A stretch of DNA of 64,000 bases from Streptomyces sp. NBC_00448 (lineage in GTDB: Bacteria > Actinomycetota > Actinomycetes > Streptomycetales > Streptomycetaceae): NCBI RefSeq assembly GCF_036014115.1, contig NZ_CP107913.1:9070501-9134500 (forward strand). The letters are read 5' to 3'. Position numbers and translations under genes: made by a program. The notes under the pieces were generated by a model. That model was not told where the DNA came from. It did not search any database and saw nothing but the letters and a program-made list of their open reading frames with translations. Within the stretch, counting starts at the first letter, position 1. Each line of letters opens with the position of its first letter. Of this stretch, positions 1-8,982 are shown one piece after another.

Positions 1-46
1 CGAGACCCCGCAGGACGGCGGCGCCACCCCCGCCTCTGGGGGCCGC

Positions 47-91
47 GAAGATGCGTCCGACCCGGCATCAGGCCAGGTCGGGCGCATCTTC
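47..91. repeat. Long hairpin, copy 1 of a dispersed inverted repeat
   Basis: Arms 47-62 and 76-91 pair over 16 positions with one G-T wobble; the outer arm reads GAAGATGCG and GCGCATCTTC. The same arms, with the same flanks (GGCCGC before, GGTTTCCGG after), recur at 55658-55712. It could end transcription of a gene to the left of the window. No coding sequence was seen before 215. Confidence 0.6.
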
Positions 92-150
92 GCTGGTTTC
101 CGGCAGGAACCGGGCGTCTTGGGGCGGTGGCGCCTTTGCGGCACGAGGTA

Positions 151-179
151 TTGCACAGCGAGCGGCGATCTCCTATATA
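151..179 (+). promoter_or_regulatory. Sigma-70-type promoter of the first GH2 gene
   Basis: A -35 box TTGCAC (151-156) and a -10 box TATATA (174-179) are separated by 17 nt, the ideal spacing. The palindromic operator at 182-202 starts 3 bases after the -10 box, over the expected transcription start. That layout is typical of repression by a bound regulator. Confidence 0.55.
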
Positions 180-181
180 TG

Positions 182-202
182 CTTAGCAGCCTAGTTGTTA
201 AG
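182..202. promoter_or_regulatory. Operator A1, GntR-type palindrome
   Basis: This is a 21-bp imperfect palindrome with half-sites CTTAGCAGC and GTTGTTAAG around a 3-base centre. It matches sites at 4957-4977 and 21233-21253; the shared form is CTTRRCARC-N3-GYTGYYAAG. It lies just before the ribosome binding site of the GH2 gene. The most likely binder is the FadR-type regulator encoded at 3966-4664 (inference). Confidence 0.65.
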
Positions 203-214
203 AAAGGGTCGACC

Positions 215-3200
215 GTGATCCCACCGCGTCGCTCAACACCGGCCGCATCCGCCGCCGCAGACCCGGGAGTTCCCCGTGGTTTCTCCCGCCGGGCAGCACT
301 GAAGGGCCTGGCGGCCGCGGGAATCCTCTCCGCCGCGGGGGAGGTGTTCCTCGCCGCCCCGGCCGGCGCCGCGACCACGGTCCCGCTCCCGCTCATCCCG
401 CCGCTGCCCGACACCGTCTCCGGTGTGCGTACCCCCACGGTCCCGCTCACCACGGGCTGGCGGTACACCACGAGCCCGCCGGCGTCGTTCTGGGCGAAGG
501 GCACCGACACCTCGTCGTGGCACCCGATCGCCGTGCCCGGCGAACCGGCGCTCCAGGGCGAGACCGTGCCGTCGAACACGGAGTGCGCCTACGCCGTATC
601 CGTCGCCGTCCCGGCCGACTTCGCCGGCAAGCGGGTCCTGCTGCGGTTCGACGGCGTCTACAGCGACGCCCGCCTGTGGGTGAACGGCACGCCGGTGCGC
701 ACGCACGACGGCGGATTCACCACCTGGTACGCCGACATCACCGCACTGGTCACCCCGGGGCGGCAAGCCGTGGTCACCGTCGGCGTCACCGACCGGCCGA
801 CGAGCATCGCGGACCAGTCCGAGTACGCGCACCACGTCATCGGCGGCATCCTGCGCGACGTCACCCTCGTCGCCGTACCGAAGGCGTACCTCACGCGGCT
901 GCACGCGGACACGACGTTCGACGCCACGTTCACCGACGCCAAGCTCGCCGTCACCGTGGCCGCCGACCTGCCGGCGGGTGCCGGCGGCACGGTGCGACTG
1001 GCGCTCGTGGACCCGCGAGGGCACGCGGTGGCGATCTCTCCCTCGACCGTGGCGCTGACCGCGGCGGCGCCGCAGGCCACCGTCGTGATCCCGGTCAAGG
1101 CACCGAGCAAGTGGGACGCCGAGCACCCCGATCTCTACACGCTGCGCGCCACCTTCCAGGCCCAGGGCGCGACCCAGACGGTGAGCAAGGCGATCGGATT
1201 CCGTCAGGTCGCCGTGCAGGGCAACCAACTGCTGGTCAACGGCGCTCCGGTGCACCTGCTGGGCGTCTGCCACCACACGATCACCGAGAAGATGGGGCGT
1301 TCGACGACATCGGCGATGGAGGAGCAGGCCCTTCGCGCCTACAAGGACGCCAACTGCAACTTCATCCGCACCTCGCACTACCCCCCGACGCCGGCCATGC
1401 TCGACTGGGCGGACCGGCTGGGCCTGTACGTCGAGGTGGAGGCGCCGGTCTGCTTCCAGTACGGCACGGTCGACGACCCCGCCTACACCGACCAGTACAT
1501 GGCGCAGTTCGCGGAGATGGTGGAACGCGACCGCAGCCACGCGGCGGTCATCGAGTGGTCGCTGGGCAACGAGAGCGGCATGGGCCGCAACTTCGCCGCG
1601 GAGAACACCTACGCCCACCAGACCGACACCAGCCGGCCGACCGTCTTCGAGGACGCGTCGCAGAACAACGGCGGCACCCAGGCCGACATCTACAGCGGGC
1701 ACTACCCGAACCTCGGCACCGCGAACGGCAACTCCGCCCAGCCGATCCAGTACGACGAGTTCGCCCACTGCCCGTGCTACATCGTGGACACGCTGCGCAC
1801 CGACCCCGGGGTACGCGACTTCTGGGGCCACAGCATCGCCAAGCTCGCCGCCAGGTTCCGTGCCACCAGCGGCGTGGTGGGCGGTGCGATCTGGGCCGCG
1901 ATCGACGACGTGTACCACCTGCCGTCCGGGCCGGTCGGCTACGGCGAGTGGGGCATCATCGACCTGTGGCGGCGGCACAAGCCGGAGCACTGGCTGACCA
2001 AGAAGGCGTACTCGCCGGTGCAGATCGCCGACGGGGTGCTGACCGGGCTGACCCCGGGCGGCAGCGTCCCGGTCACGGTGGCCAACTGGCACGACCACAG
2101 CAACCTGGGCGAGTTGACCGTCGCCTGGCAGATCGGCACCCGCTCCGGCAAACTGACCGGCGTCGACATCCCGCCGAGGAAGAGCGGAACGCTCACCGTC
2201 CCGAAGGGTCCCTGGTCCGCCGGCGACGTGCTGCACCTGACCTTCAGCCGCGGCTCGTCGGTGGTGGACGAGTACCGCCTGTGGCTGAACAGCCGTAAGA
2301 CGCCCGTCTTCACGCCGGTCGGCGGCACCGCTCCCACGGTCCACGAGACGGCGGACACCATCACCGTCACCGGGGTCGACGCACCGTTCACCGTCGTCTT
2401 CGACAAGGTGGCCGGACGGCTGACGCAGGCGACGGCCCACGACGCCCAGGTCCTGATCGGCGGCCCGGATCTGGTCATCTCCCGTGCGGTGCCCGGGGCT
2501 TGGACGGGGGGCTCGGCGACGGTGGCGACCAGCGGCGGGCAGGCCGTCGTCACGCTGAAGGGCCGGTTCGGGGCGGTCGACACCACGATCCAGGTGGCCG
2601 TCGACGGGCGGGGGCTGCTGACGACCACGTACACGCTCGCCGATCCGCCGACCGGTCAGGTCAGTGATGTGGGCGTCTCCTACACGCTCGCCGACGGCAC
2701 CGACACCTTCGCCTGGCAGCGGGACGGCCAGTGGACGGCCTACCCCGACGACCACATCGGCCGTACCGCCGGCACCGCGACGAAGACCCGGGCGTCGGGC
2801 ACGGACGGCTACCGGACCCAGCCGACGTGGCCGTGGGGCCAGGACACCCACAGCTACTTCCTGTTCGGCAAGGACGGTGCGGCGCAGTGGACCAACGACT
2901 TCCGCAGCACCAAGACGGGGGTGCGGCTGGCCAAGGCGACCTCCGGCGCGTCGGGGCCGGGCGTGCAGGTCGAGTCGGACGGCACGGACGCGGTGCGGCT
3001 GGCGCCGGTGGAGCCGGTGCTGATCGACGACGCGTCCTCGCAGGTCGTCTACACCGGCGCCTGGACCCACGCCGGCACCGACTCGGGCTACACCAGCGGT
3101 GACCTGTTCGGCACGGAGTCCTTCTCGAACACCGCCGGCGACACCGCGACGCTGGCCTTCACCGGCACCGGGGTCGCGCTGTACTCGGCGCTGGCGGACA

Positions 3201-3952
3201 ACCTCGGCATCGTCAAGGTCTCCGTGGACGGAGCCGCCAAGGCCACGGTGGACCTGTACGGATCGGGCAAGACCCCGGGCCAACTGGTCTTCCGCAGCGA
3301 CCCGCTGACCCGCGGCAGCCACACCCTCACCGTGGAGTGCACCGGGACCAAGAACGCGGCGTCCAGCGGGACGTACGCCCTCGTCGACGCGTTCCGCGTC
3401 GTCGACCCGGTCATCGACGACGCCTCGGACCGGGTGGTGTACGCGGGGGAGTGGACCCATGCGGACGCCTCCCAGAGCTGGACGCAGGACGACCTCGACC
3501 GGACCGAGTCGTTCAGCCGGAAGGCCGGGGACACCGCGCACGCGGACTTCTGGGGCAACGGCGTCCGCGTGGTCTGCCCGAAGGGACCGACCCAGGGCAT
3601 CGCGGAGATCAGCGTCGACGGCGGCGCGGCCACCCGCGTGGACCTCTACGCCGCGGCCAAGAACGCCGCCCAGAAGGTCTTCGAGCTCGCGAACCTGCCG
3701 GAAGGCCGGCACACGGTGTCGGTACGGGTCACCGGCGACAAGAACACGGCGGCGAGCGACACCTTCGTGTCGCTGGACGCCTTCGAGGTGCTCAGCGCCG
3801 ACCCGTTCGCCGCCCAGGAGCCGGGCGTCCGGCTCATCACCAGCGCGCGGATCAACTACCCCGACCTCGGTTGGGGCAACTACACCGATCCGGCGATCAC
3901 CCTGGCCGCGAACTTCAGCGCCACCACCCGGATGCGGCTGCTGGGCTCGTAG
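215..3952 (+). CDS. Secreted glycoside hydrolase family 2 enzyme with tandem C-terminal domains
   Basis: This is a 1245-residue GH2 exo-glycosidase of the beta-galactosidase/beta-glucuronidase type. The GTG at 215 is preferred because AGAAAGGG lies 6 nt upstream; an ATG at 119 would place the promoter inside the gene. A Tat signal (SRRAALKG followed by a hydrophobic stretch and AGA) fits export of a folded enzyme. The sugar-binding jelly roll, Ig-like domain and TIM barrel come in order; WSLGNESG carries the expected acid/base Glu and QYDEFAH the likely nucleophile. Two related domains follow at about residues 935-1060 and 1065-1195, each starting IDDAS and resembling beta-sandwich carbohydrate-binding modules. 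Substrate is not predictable. The gene converges on the GntR gene and carries operator A1, so it probably joins the regulon of the first importer. Confidence 0.88.
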   Translation: MIPPRRSTPAASAAADPGVPRGFSRRAALKGLAAAGILSAAGEVFLAAPAGAATTVPLPLIPPLPDTVSGVRTPTVPLTTGWRYTTSPPASFWAKGTDTSSWHPIAVPGEPALQGETVPSNTECAYAVSVAVPADFAGKRVLLRFDGVYSDARLWVNGTPVRTHDGGFTTWYADITALVTPGRQAVVTVGVTDRPTSIADQSEYAHHVIGGILRDVTLVAVPKAYLTRLHADTTFDATFTDAKLAVTVAADLPAGAGGTVRLALVDPRGHAVAISPSTVALTAAAPQATVVIPVKAPSKWDAEHPDLYTLRATFQAQGATQTVSKAIGFRQVAVQGNQLLVNGAPVHLLGVCHHTITEKMGRSTTSAMEEQALRAYKDANCNFIRTSHYPPTPAMLDWADRLGLYVEVEAPVCFQYGTVDDPAYTDQYMAQFAEMVERDRSHAAVIEWSLGNESGMGRNFAAENTYAHQTDTSRPTVFEDASQNNGGTQADIYSGHYPNLGTANGNSAQPIQYDEFAHCPCYIVDTLRTDPGVRDFWGHSIAKLAARFRATSGVVGGAIWAAIDDVYHLPSGPVGYGEWGIIDLWRRHKPEHWLTKKAYSPVQIADGVLTGLTPGGSVPVTVANWHDHSNLGELTVAWQIGTRSGKLTGVDIPPRKSGTLTVPKGPWSAGDVLHLTFSRGSSVVDEYRLWLNSRKTPVFTPVGGTAPTVHETADTITVTGVDAPFTVVFDKVAGRLTQATAHDAQVLIGGPDLVISRAVPGAWTGGSATVATSGGQAVVTLKGRFGAVDTTIQVAVDGRGLLTTTYTLADPPTGQVSDVGVSYTLADGTDTFAWQRDGQWTAYPDDHIGRTAGTATKTRASGTDGYRTQPTWPWGQDTHSYFLFGKDGAAQWTNDFRSTKTGVRLAKATSGASGPGVQVESDGTDAVRLAPVEPVLIDDASSQVVYTGAWTHAGTDSGYTSGDLFGTESFSNTAGDTATLAFTGTGVALYSALADNLGIVKVSVDGAAKATVDLYGSGKTPGQLVFRSDPLTRGSHTLTVECTGTKNAASSGTYALVDAFRVVDPVIDDASDRVVYAGEWTHADASQSWTQDDLDRTESFSRKAGDTAHADFWGNGVRVVCPKGPTQGIAEISVDGGAATRVDLYAAAKNAAQKVFELANLPEGRHTVSVRVTGDKNTAASDTFVSLDAFEVLSADPFAAQEPGVRLITSARINYPDLGWGNYTDPAITLAANFSATTRMRLLGS

Positions 3953-3965
3953 CCCGGCACCGGCC

Positions 3966-4664
3966 TTAGGGAAGGCCGAGGTCGTGGCTGGTCTCCGCGA
4001 GGTGGCCGGTCATGGCCTCGGCCGCCGCGGCGCCGTCCCCGGAGGCGATGGCGTCGAGGATGCGCTGATGCCCCTCGATCGTGGCGTCCTGTCCGGTGCC
4101 GCGCTGCTCGCGACCCTCGTAGCTGGCCCGGCGGGCGTCGAGCAGCACGCCGTTCATGGCCGCGAGCAGGAAGGAGAACACCTCGGACCGCGCCAGGTTG
4201 GCCACCGCCTGGTGGAAGGCGAGGTCGCCGGCGATGAAGGCGTCGCGGTCCCCGACCGCGCCCCGCATGGTGTCCAGCGCCTCCGACGCCTCGGCCACCG
4301 TGCCCTCGCCCGCGGCGACGCACGCCGCGGCGCGCTGCGCGAGCTCGCCCTCCAGCACCCTTCGGGTGTCGAGCAGGTCCCGCAGGTCCATCGACTTCTG
4401 GCTGAGCCGGAACTCGAGGATCTGTGCCAGCACGGCGGGCGAGGGGGTGGCCACCGTCGCGCGCTTGCCCTGGCTGGACGCGAGGACGCCGCGCGCCACC
4501 AGCGTCCGGATGGCCTCGCGGACCACCAGCCGGTTCACGCCGTGGCGTTCGGCGAGTTCGCCCTCGGCCGGGATCTCGTCACCGGCACGCAGCTGGCGCT
4601 GCTTGATCTCCGCGATGATCTCCCGGACCACGTGGTCGCTCAGTGTGGTGCGTGCGAACGTCAT
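3966..4664 (-). CDS. FadR-family GntR transcriptional regulator
   Basis: The protein has 232 residues: an N-terminal winged helix (PAEGELAERHGVNRLVVREAIRTL) and a C-terminal all-helical FCD domain (RRVLEGELAQRAA, GDLAFHQAV, EGHQRILDAI) that in this family binds a small organic-acid or sugar-acid ligand through His and Asp residues. ATG 4664 is preferred because GGAGG lies 7 nt upstream; the frame stays open further but without family similarity. It is divergent from the sugar importer at 5104-8892 and convergent with the GH2 gene. Operators A1-A3 lie before the GH2 gene, this importer and the sugar-acid dehydratase operon, so it is the best candidate for their common repressor (inference). 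Confidence 0.9.
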   Translation of the reverse strand: MTFARTTLSDHVVREIIAEIKQRQLRAGDEIPAEGELAERHGVNRLVVREAIRTLVARGVLASSQGKRATVATPSPAVLAQILEFRLSQKSMDLRDLLDTRRVLEGELAQRAAACVAAGEGTVAEASEALDTMRGAVGDRDAFIAGDLAFHQAVANLARSEVFSFLLAAMNGVLLDARRASYEGREQRGTGQDATIEGHQRILDAIASGDGAAAAEAMTGHLAETSHDLGLP

Positions 4665-5103
4665 GCGCGCGCCTCCAGACCGCACTTGGCGTCCGGGCAC
4701 GCCTGGTAGGGGTGTCGCGAGGCACAGCGGCCGACCGTCTTCACAGCCGCCATATTGCCATGTCGCCGGGCGCCGGGGCGGCTGCCTTTCGGCGGGCTGG
4801 TCCGCGGTGCGCCGGGGACCGCGCCGGGGACACCCCTGTGCTGATGCGCCTTCATCCGATTTCCTCTCCGTTCGGCTTCCCCGGCGCCCCGGCCCCAGGT
4901 CGGGTGGCCGGGCCGCCACTTCGACGAAAGCCCGTGATGAGCTCATTGTCCATATGCTTGACAGCATAGCTGCTAAGCAGCACGATGCATCTCACCACGG
5001 ACCGGGCGAACTCCCCGCGCGCTCCGCCCGAACGGTCCCCCCATGGCCGAACCGCAGCACCTTTCGTCCCCGGTCAGGGGCTCACACACTCACTGGAGCC
5101 AGG
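4665..5103. other. Intergenic control region between GntR gene and sugar importer
   Basis: These 439 bases hold no gene I can support; the open frame running into the importer gene from upstream lacks family similarity and codes for no recognisable sequence. The only clear signal is operator A2 at 4957-4977, about 130 bases before the binding-protein start. Confidence 0.6.
4957..4977. promoter_or_regulatory. Operator A2 with embedded TTGACA
   Basis: Half-sites CTTGACAGC and GCTGCTAAG flank a 3-base centre and form a 21-bp palindrome like A1 and A3. The left half contains a perfect -35 hexamer TTGACA (4958-4963), so bound regulator would block sigma factor access. The site lies between the divergent GntR gene and the importer operon and could control both. 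Confidence 0.65.
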
Positions 5104-6147
5104 ATGCCCATCTCGCGAACCCGCTGTGTCACCGCCGTCATGGGCGCGGTGGTCGCCCTCGGACTCGCCGCGTGTTCCAGCGGCCAGACCTCCGTCAGCG
5201 CCACCCCCACGGTCGCCCCGGTGCACGGCCGGATCACGCTCACCTATCTGCAGAAGCAGGGCGACCAGCAGTACTTCATCGACGAGGCGGCGGGCGCCAA
5301 GGCGAAGGCCGCGGCCCTGGGGATCGGCCTGAAGGTGGTCAACCTCGGCAGCGACGCCAACAAGACCGTCAGCGAGGTCCAGTCGGCGATCGCGCAGAAG
5401 AGCAACGGCCTGATCGTCGTGGTGCCGGACCCGTCCGTCGGCCCCCAGGTCGTGCAGATGGCCGGCGACGCCAAGATCGCCCTGCTGACCTCGGACGACC
5501 AGATCTGCACCACGGGTCCCGACCCCGCCAAGTGCCCCAAGGCCGACCTGGTGCCGCGGATCGGCTTCTCGGGCGCCCAGATGGGCGACCAGGTCGGCAA
5601 GCGGGCGGCGGCGGAGTTCAAGAAGGCCGGTTGGAGCGCCGGCGACACCCGGGTGATCTCGGCGTGGGAGCAGGACGTGACGGTCTGCGGTGACCGCGTC
5701 AAGGCCGCGCAGAAGGCGTTCGACGCGGCGGCCGGGGCGAAGGTGCGGACCATCAACGTGGCCACGGACAACACCCCGACCAACGCCCAGGACAAGGTGG
5801 CCGCGACGATCACCGCGCACACCGACGTCAAGCACTGGCTGATCTGGGGCTGCAACGACGAGAACGTCCAGGGCGGCGTCACCGCCATGCAGAACGCCGG
5901 TGTCAGCGCGGACAACGTGATCGGCGTGGGCCTGGGCGCGTACCTGGCGTGCAAGGACTGGGGCTCCGGCAAGCCGTCGGGCATGAAGGCCGCGCTCCTC
6001 CTCGACGGCCGGGACGTCGGTGCGGTGGCCGTCCAGACGATGTACGACAAGCTGAAGAACGGCAAGGCGTTCCCTCAGGAGGCCTTCGCCCCCACCACCA
6101 TGGTCGACCCGGCCAACTGGCGCTCCACCGGGGCGAAGTGCAGCTGA
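5104..6147 (+). CDS. Sugar ABC importer, lipoprotein binding protein (RbsB type)
   Basis: This 347-residue precursor starts at ATG 5104 (GGAGCC upstream). A signal peptide ends in the lipobox LAAC, so the mature protein is anchored outside the membrane. The rest is a type-I periplasmic binding fold of the RbsB/LacI kind (VSEVQSAIAQKSNGLIVV, GCNDENVQGGVTAMQNAG, the latter a typical hinge region). It is the first gene of an operon with the ATPase (4 nt gap) and permease. In this family the substrates are monosaccharides or polyols; the exact one cannot be read from the sequence. Operator A2 upstream points to control by the adjacent FadR-type protein. Confidence 0.9.
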   Translation: MPISRTRCVTAVMGAVVALGLAACSSGQTSVSATPTVAPVHGRITLTYLQKQGDQQYFIDEAAGAKAKAAALGIGLKVVNLGSDANKTVSEVQSAIAQKSNGLIVVVPDPSVGPQVVQMAGDAKIALLTSDDQICTTGPDPAKCPKADLVPRIGFSGAQMGDQVGKRAAAEFKKAGWSAGDTRVISAWEQDVTVCGDRVKAAQKAFDAAAGAKVRTINVATDNTPTNAQDKVAATITAHTDVKHWLIWGCNDENVQGGVTAMQNAGVSADNVIGVGLGAYLACKDWGSGKPSGMKAALLLDGRDVGAVAVQTMYDKLKNGKAFPQEAFAPTTMVDPANWRSTGAKCS

Positions 6148-6151
6148 TCCG

Positions 6152-7852
6152 ATGACCGCCTCCACCGCTCCCCGGCCACCGTCCGACGACGGCCTGACCG
6201 CCCACGCGATCACCAAGCGCTTCGGCGCCGTCCACGCGCTGCGGGACGTCACCCTCACCTTCCCCCCTGGCCGCGTCACCGCGCTGATGGGCGAGAACGG
6301 GGCGGGGAAGTCCACGCTGCTGCGCATCCTGACCGGAGACCACCGCCCGACCGACGGGCGGGTGCTCCTCGACGGGCAGGTCCTGGACCTGAACTCGCCG
6401 ATCGACGCCCGCCGGGCCGGCATCCGGATCATCCCGCAGGAACCCGAGATCATCCCGCATGTCTCGGTGGCGGAGAACGTCTACGCCGGGTCCCTCCCGC
6501 GCGGGGCCGGCCGCCGCCTCGACCGGGCCGAGCTGCGCCGCCGGATCACCGCCGACCTGGCCCGCCTCGGTTTCGACAAGGTTCTCGACGCCGACCTGCT
6601 CGGCTCGGAACTCACCGCCGCCCAGCGGCAGTTGGTGGAGATCCTGCGGGCGCTGACCGGCACCCACCGGGCACGGATCATCGCCTTCGACGAGCCGACG
6701 TCCTCGCTGTCGGACCAGGAGGTCGACGCGCTGTTCGCGCTGATCGGCCGGCTGCGGGACGAGGGCGTCGCCGTCATCTACGTCTCGCACCGGATGAAGG
6801 AGATCTTCCGGCTCGCCGACCGTATCGCCGTGCTGCGCGACGGCGCGGTGGCCGGTGTCGTGGACGCGGCGGGCACCACCGAAGCCGCCCTCGTCCGCCT
6901 GATGGTGGGCCGCGACCTGACCACCCTGTTCGCCCGCGAGCGGGTGGCCAGCGACCGCGTCGTCCTCGACGTCGAGCGGCTCAGCACCGACGACGTCCAC
7001 GACGTCAGCCTCCAGGTCAGGGCCGGCGAAGTGGTCGCGCTGGCCGGCCTCATCGGGGCCGGGCGCTCCGAACTCGCCCTCGCGCTGGCCGGGGACGCAC
7101 CCGTGCGCGCCGGGAGCCTGCGGATCGAGGGCCGGCCGCTGCGGCTGCGCGGCCCCCGCGACGCGATCCGCGCCGGGATCGGGCTGGCCCCCGAGGAGCG
7201 CAAGGCCCAGGCGCTGTTCCTCCAGCGCACCATCCGCGACAACACGACCCTGGTCAGCCTCGCCCGCCTGCGCAGGTGGCGCTTCGTCGACACGGGCGCG
7301 GAACGGGAGTTGGCCCAGCGGTACGCCGACCGGCTGCGGGTGCGCGCACCCTCGATCGAGGTCGACGTCCGGACGCTCTCCGGCGGCAACCAGCAGAAGG
7401 TCGTGCTGGCCCGATGGCTCGCCCGCAAGCCCGCGCTGCTCATCCTCGACGAGCCCACCCGGGGCGTCGACGTCGGCGCGAAGGCCGAGATCTACCACAT
7501 CATCGCCGAACTCGCCCGGGAGGGCACCGCGATCCTGGTCGTGTCCTCCGAGCTCCCCGAGGTGCTCGGCCTGGCCGACCGGGTCGTGGTGATGCAGAAC
7601 GGCCGCGTCACCGGGCAACTCGACCGCGCCGACGCCACCGAGGAGGCCATCCTCGCCCTCGCGATGGCCGACGACCTGGCCCCGGCCGACCCCGAATCCG
7701 ACCCCGAATCCGACCCCGAATCCGACCTCGTCCCCGACCTCGTCCCCGACCCCGCCCCCGATCCCGAACCTGACCCCGAACCCGACCCCGCCCCCGGCGG
7801 GCGGACGGCACCATCCGACAGCAACGACGCCGCCTCCGGAGGCATCCGATGA
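6152..7852 (+). CDS. Sugar ABC importer, double ATPase (RbsA type) with acidic Pro-rich tail
   Basis: The 566-residue protein has two fused ABC domains. The first has Walker A GENGAGKST and Walker B IIAFDEPTSSL; the second has the degenerate P-loop GLIGAGRSE usual for RbsA-type proteins, then LSGGNQQKVVLARWL and LLILDEPTRGVD. RbsA-like proteins normally end near residue 500; this one continues with a tail of about 50 residues built of D-P-E/A/S/V repeats (roughly 7680-7800), which is unusual. Starting 4 nt after the binding-protein gene and overlapping the permease gene by ATGA, it is translationally coupled. It energises monosaccharide uptake with the genes either side. Confidence 0.92.
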   Translation: MTASTAPRPPSDDGLTAHAITKRFGAVHALRDVTLTFPPGRVTALMGENGAGKSTLLRILTGDHRPTDGRVLLDGQVLDLNSPIDARRAGIRIIPQEPEIIPHVSVAENVYAGSLPRGAGRRLDRAELRRRITADLARLGFDKVLDADLLGSELTAAQRQLVEILRALTGTHRARIIAFDEPTSSLSDQEVDALFALIGRLRDEGVAVIYVSHRMKEIFRLADRIAVLRDGAVAGVVDAAGTTEAALVRLMVGRDLTTLFARERVASDRVVLDVERLSTDDVHDVSLQVRAGEVVALAGLIGAGRSELALALAGDAPVRAGSLRIEGRPLRLRGPRDAIRAGIGLAPEERKAQALFLQRTIRDNTTLVSLARLRRWRFVDTGAERELAQRYADRLRVRAPSIEVDVRTLSGGNQQKVVLARWLARKPALLILDEPTRGVDVGAKAEIYHIIAELAREGTAILVVSSELPEVLGLADRVVVMQNGRVTGQLDRADATEEAILALAMADDLAPADPESDPESDPESDLVPDLVPDPAPDPEPDPEPDPAPGGRTAPSDSNDAASGGIR

Positions 7853-8892
7853 CCGCCGCCCCCTCCACCGCCGACCCCCGGTCCGACGACATCGACGGCC
7901 TGCCGTCGCCGGCCACCAGGTCGCAGCGGTGGCTCGCCCGGGCCGGCGGCCAGAACCTCGGCCTGCTGGGCGCGATGGCCGTGGTGCTGGCCCTGTTCGG
8001 CACCCTCAACTCGAACTACCTCAGCTGGGACAACATCCAGGTCATCGCCGAGGCGGTGACGATCTCCGGCCTGCTGGCCGTCGTCCAGACCGTCGTGATC
8101 ATCTGCGGCGCGCTCGACATCTCGGTGGGCTCCCAGGCCGGCCTCGCCTCCGTCACCAGCGCGATGGTGTTCACCTCCTGGGGCTCCAACGCCTTCCTGG
8201 GCATGGGCGTCGCGATCGCCATCGGCGCCGTGATCGGCCTGCTGAACGGCGTGATCATCGTCTACGGCCGGGTCAACTCGGTCATCGCCACCCTGGCCGG
8301 CCTGGCCGCCTACAAGGGGGTGGCCCAACTGGTCTCCGACGGGCGCGCCCAGGGATACGTCCTCAACAACTCCGTGTTCGTCTTCCTCGGCCGCGGCAAG
8401 ATCGCCGGCATCCCCGTCATGGTCTGGCTGCTGATCGTGGCCGCCGTGGCCGTCCACATCCTGCTCAAGCAGACCGACATCGGCCGCAACATCTACGCCA
8501 TCGGCGGCAACGACACCGCCGCGCGGCTGGCCGGCATCAACCTCAACAAGTACCTGATCGCCGTCTACGCCCTCAGCGGCATGGTCGCCGCCGTGGCCGG
8601 CATCCTCCTGACCGCCCGCACCGGTTCCGGCCAGCCGACGTCCGGAAGCGACGGACTCGAACTCCAGGCCATCACCGCCGCGGCCCTGGGCGGTTGCGCG
8701 CTGAAGGGCGGCAAGGGAGGGATCGGGGGCACCCTGCTCGCCGTCGCCCTGCTCGGAGCGCTGCAGAACGGCCTCACCGTCCAGGGCGTCAACGCCTTCT
8801 GGCAGAACATCGCGCAGGGGCTGCTGCTGGTCGCCGCCGTCGTCATCCAGCAGCGCCGCACCGGCGAGCGGGCGGTGGGCCTGCCGGCGTAG
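7849..8892 (+). CDS. Sugar ABC importer, permease (RbsC type)
   Basis: This 347-residue membrane protein of the BPD_transp_2 family has about eight to ten hydrophobic segments. The family stretch ICGALDISVGSQAGLASV and the late motif AAALGGCALKGGKGGIGGTLLAVALLGALQNG are present. It forms the transmembrane channel, presumably as a homodimer because the operon has only one permease. It overlaps the ATPase gene by 4 nt (ATGA) and is followed directly by a terminator hairpin, so it ends the operon. Confidence 0.92.
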   Translation: MTAAPSTADPRSDDIDGLPSPATRSQRWLARAGGQNLGLLGAMAVVLALFGTLNSNYLSWDNIQVIAEAVTISGLLAVVQTVVIICGALDISVGSQAGLASVTSAMVFTSWGSNAFLGMGVAIAIGAVIGLLNGVIIVYGRVNSVIATLAGLAAYKGVAQLVSDGRAQGYVLNNSVFVFLGRGKIAGIPVMVWLLIVAAVAVHILLKQTDIGRNIYAIGGNDTAARLAGINLNKYLIAVYALSGMVAAVAGILLTARTGSGQPTSGSDGLELQAITAAALGGCALKGGKGGIGGTLLAVALLGALQNGLTVQGVNAFWQNIAQGLLLVAAVVIQQRRTGERAVGLPA

Positions 8893-8914
8893 GCGCGGCA
8901 GCACCTGCCGCGCC
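8892..8914 (+). terminator. Rho-independent-type hairpin after the first importer operon
   Basis: The arms GGCGCGGCAG (8892-8901) and CTGCCGCGCC (8905-8914) pair perfectly around a 3-base loop, starting at the last base of the permease stop codon. No T-run follows, as is common in actinomycetes. Confidence 0.6.
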
Positions 8915-8959
8915 CTCTTCCGCACCCGCGCCCTCTTCCGCGACCGTGCCCTCCCCGGC

Positions 8960-8982
8960 AGCCGGCCTGCTTCAGGCCGGCT
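8960..8982 (-). terminator. Hairpin over the 3' end of the GntR gene
   Basis: The arms AGCCGGCCTG (8960-8969) and CAGGCCGGCT (8973-8982) pair over 10 bp with a 3-base loop. The hairpin spans the stop codon of the leftward GntR gene and probably ends its transcript. Confidence 0.45.

Noticed and set aside
119..214. Upstream ATG start for the first GH2 gene
   Set aside because: It would put the promoter and operator inside the coding sequence; GTG 215 has a ribosome binding site and a proper Tat signal.
233..3712. Long open frame antisense to the first GH2 gene
   Set aside because: It is Arg/Gly/Val-rich with no motif and mirrors the codon pattern of the real gene; long antisense frames are usual in high-GC DNA.
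4156..5103. Long N-terminal extension of the sugar-binding protein
   Set aside because: The frame is open but runs antisense through the GntR gene; the lipoprotein signal starts at ATG 5104.
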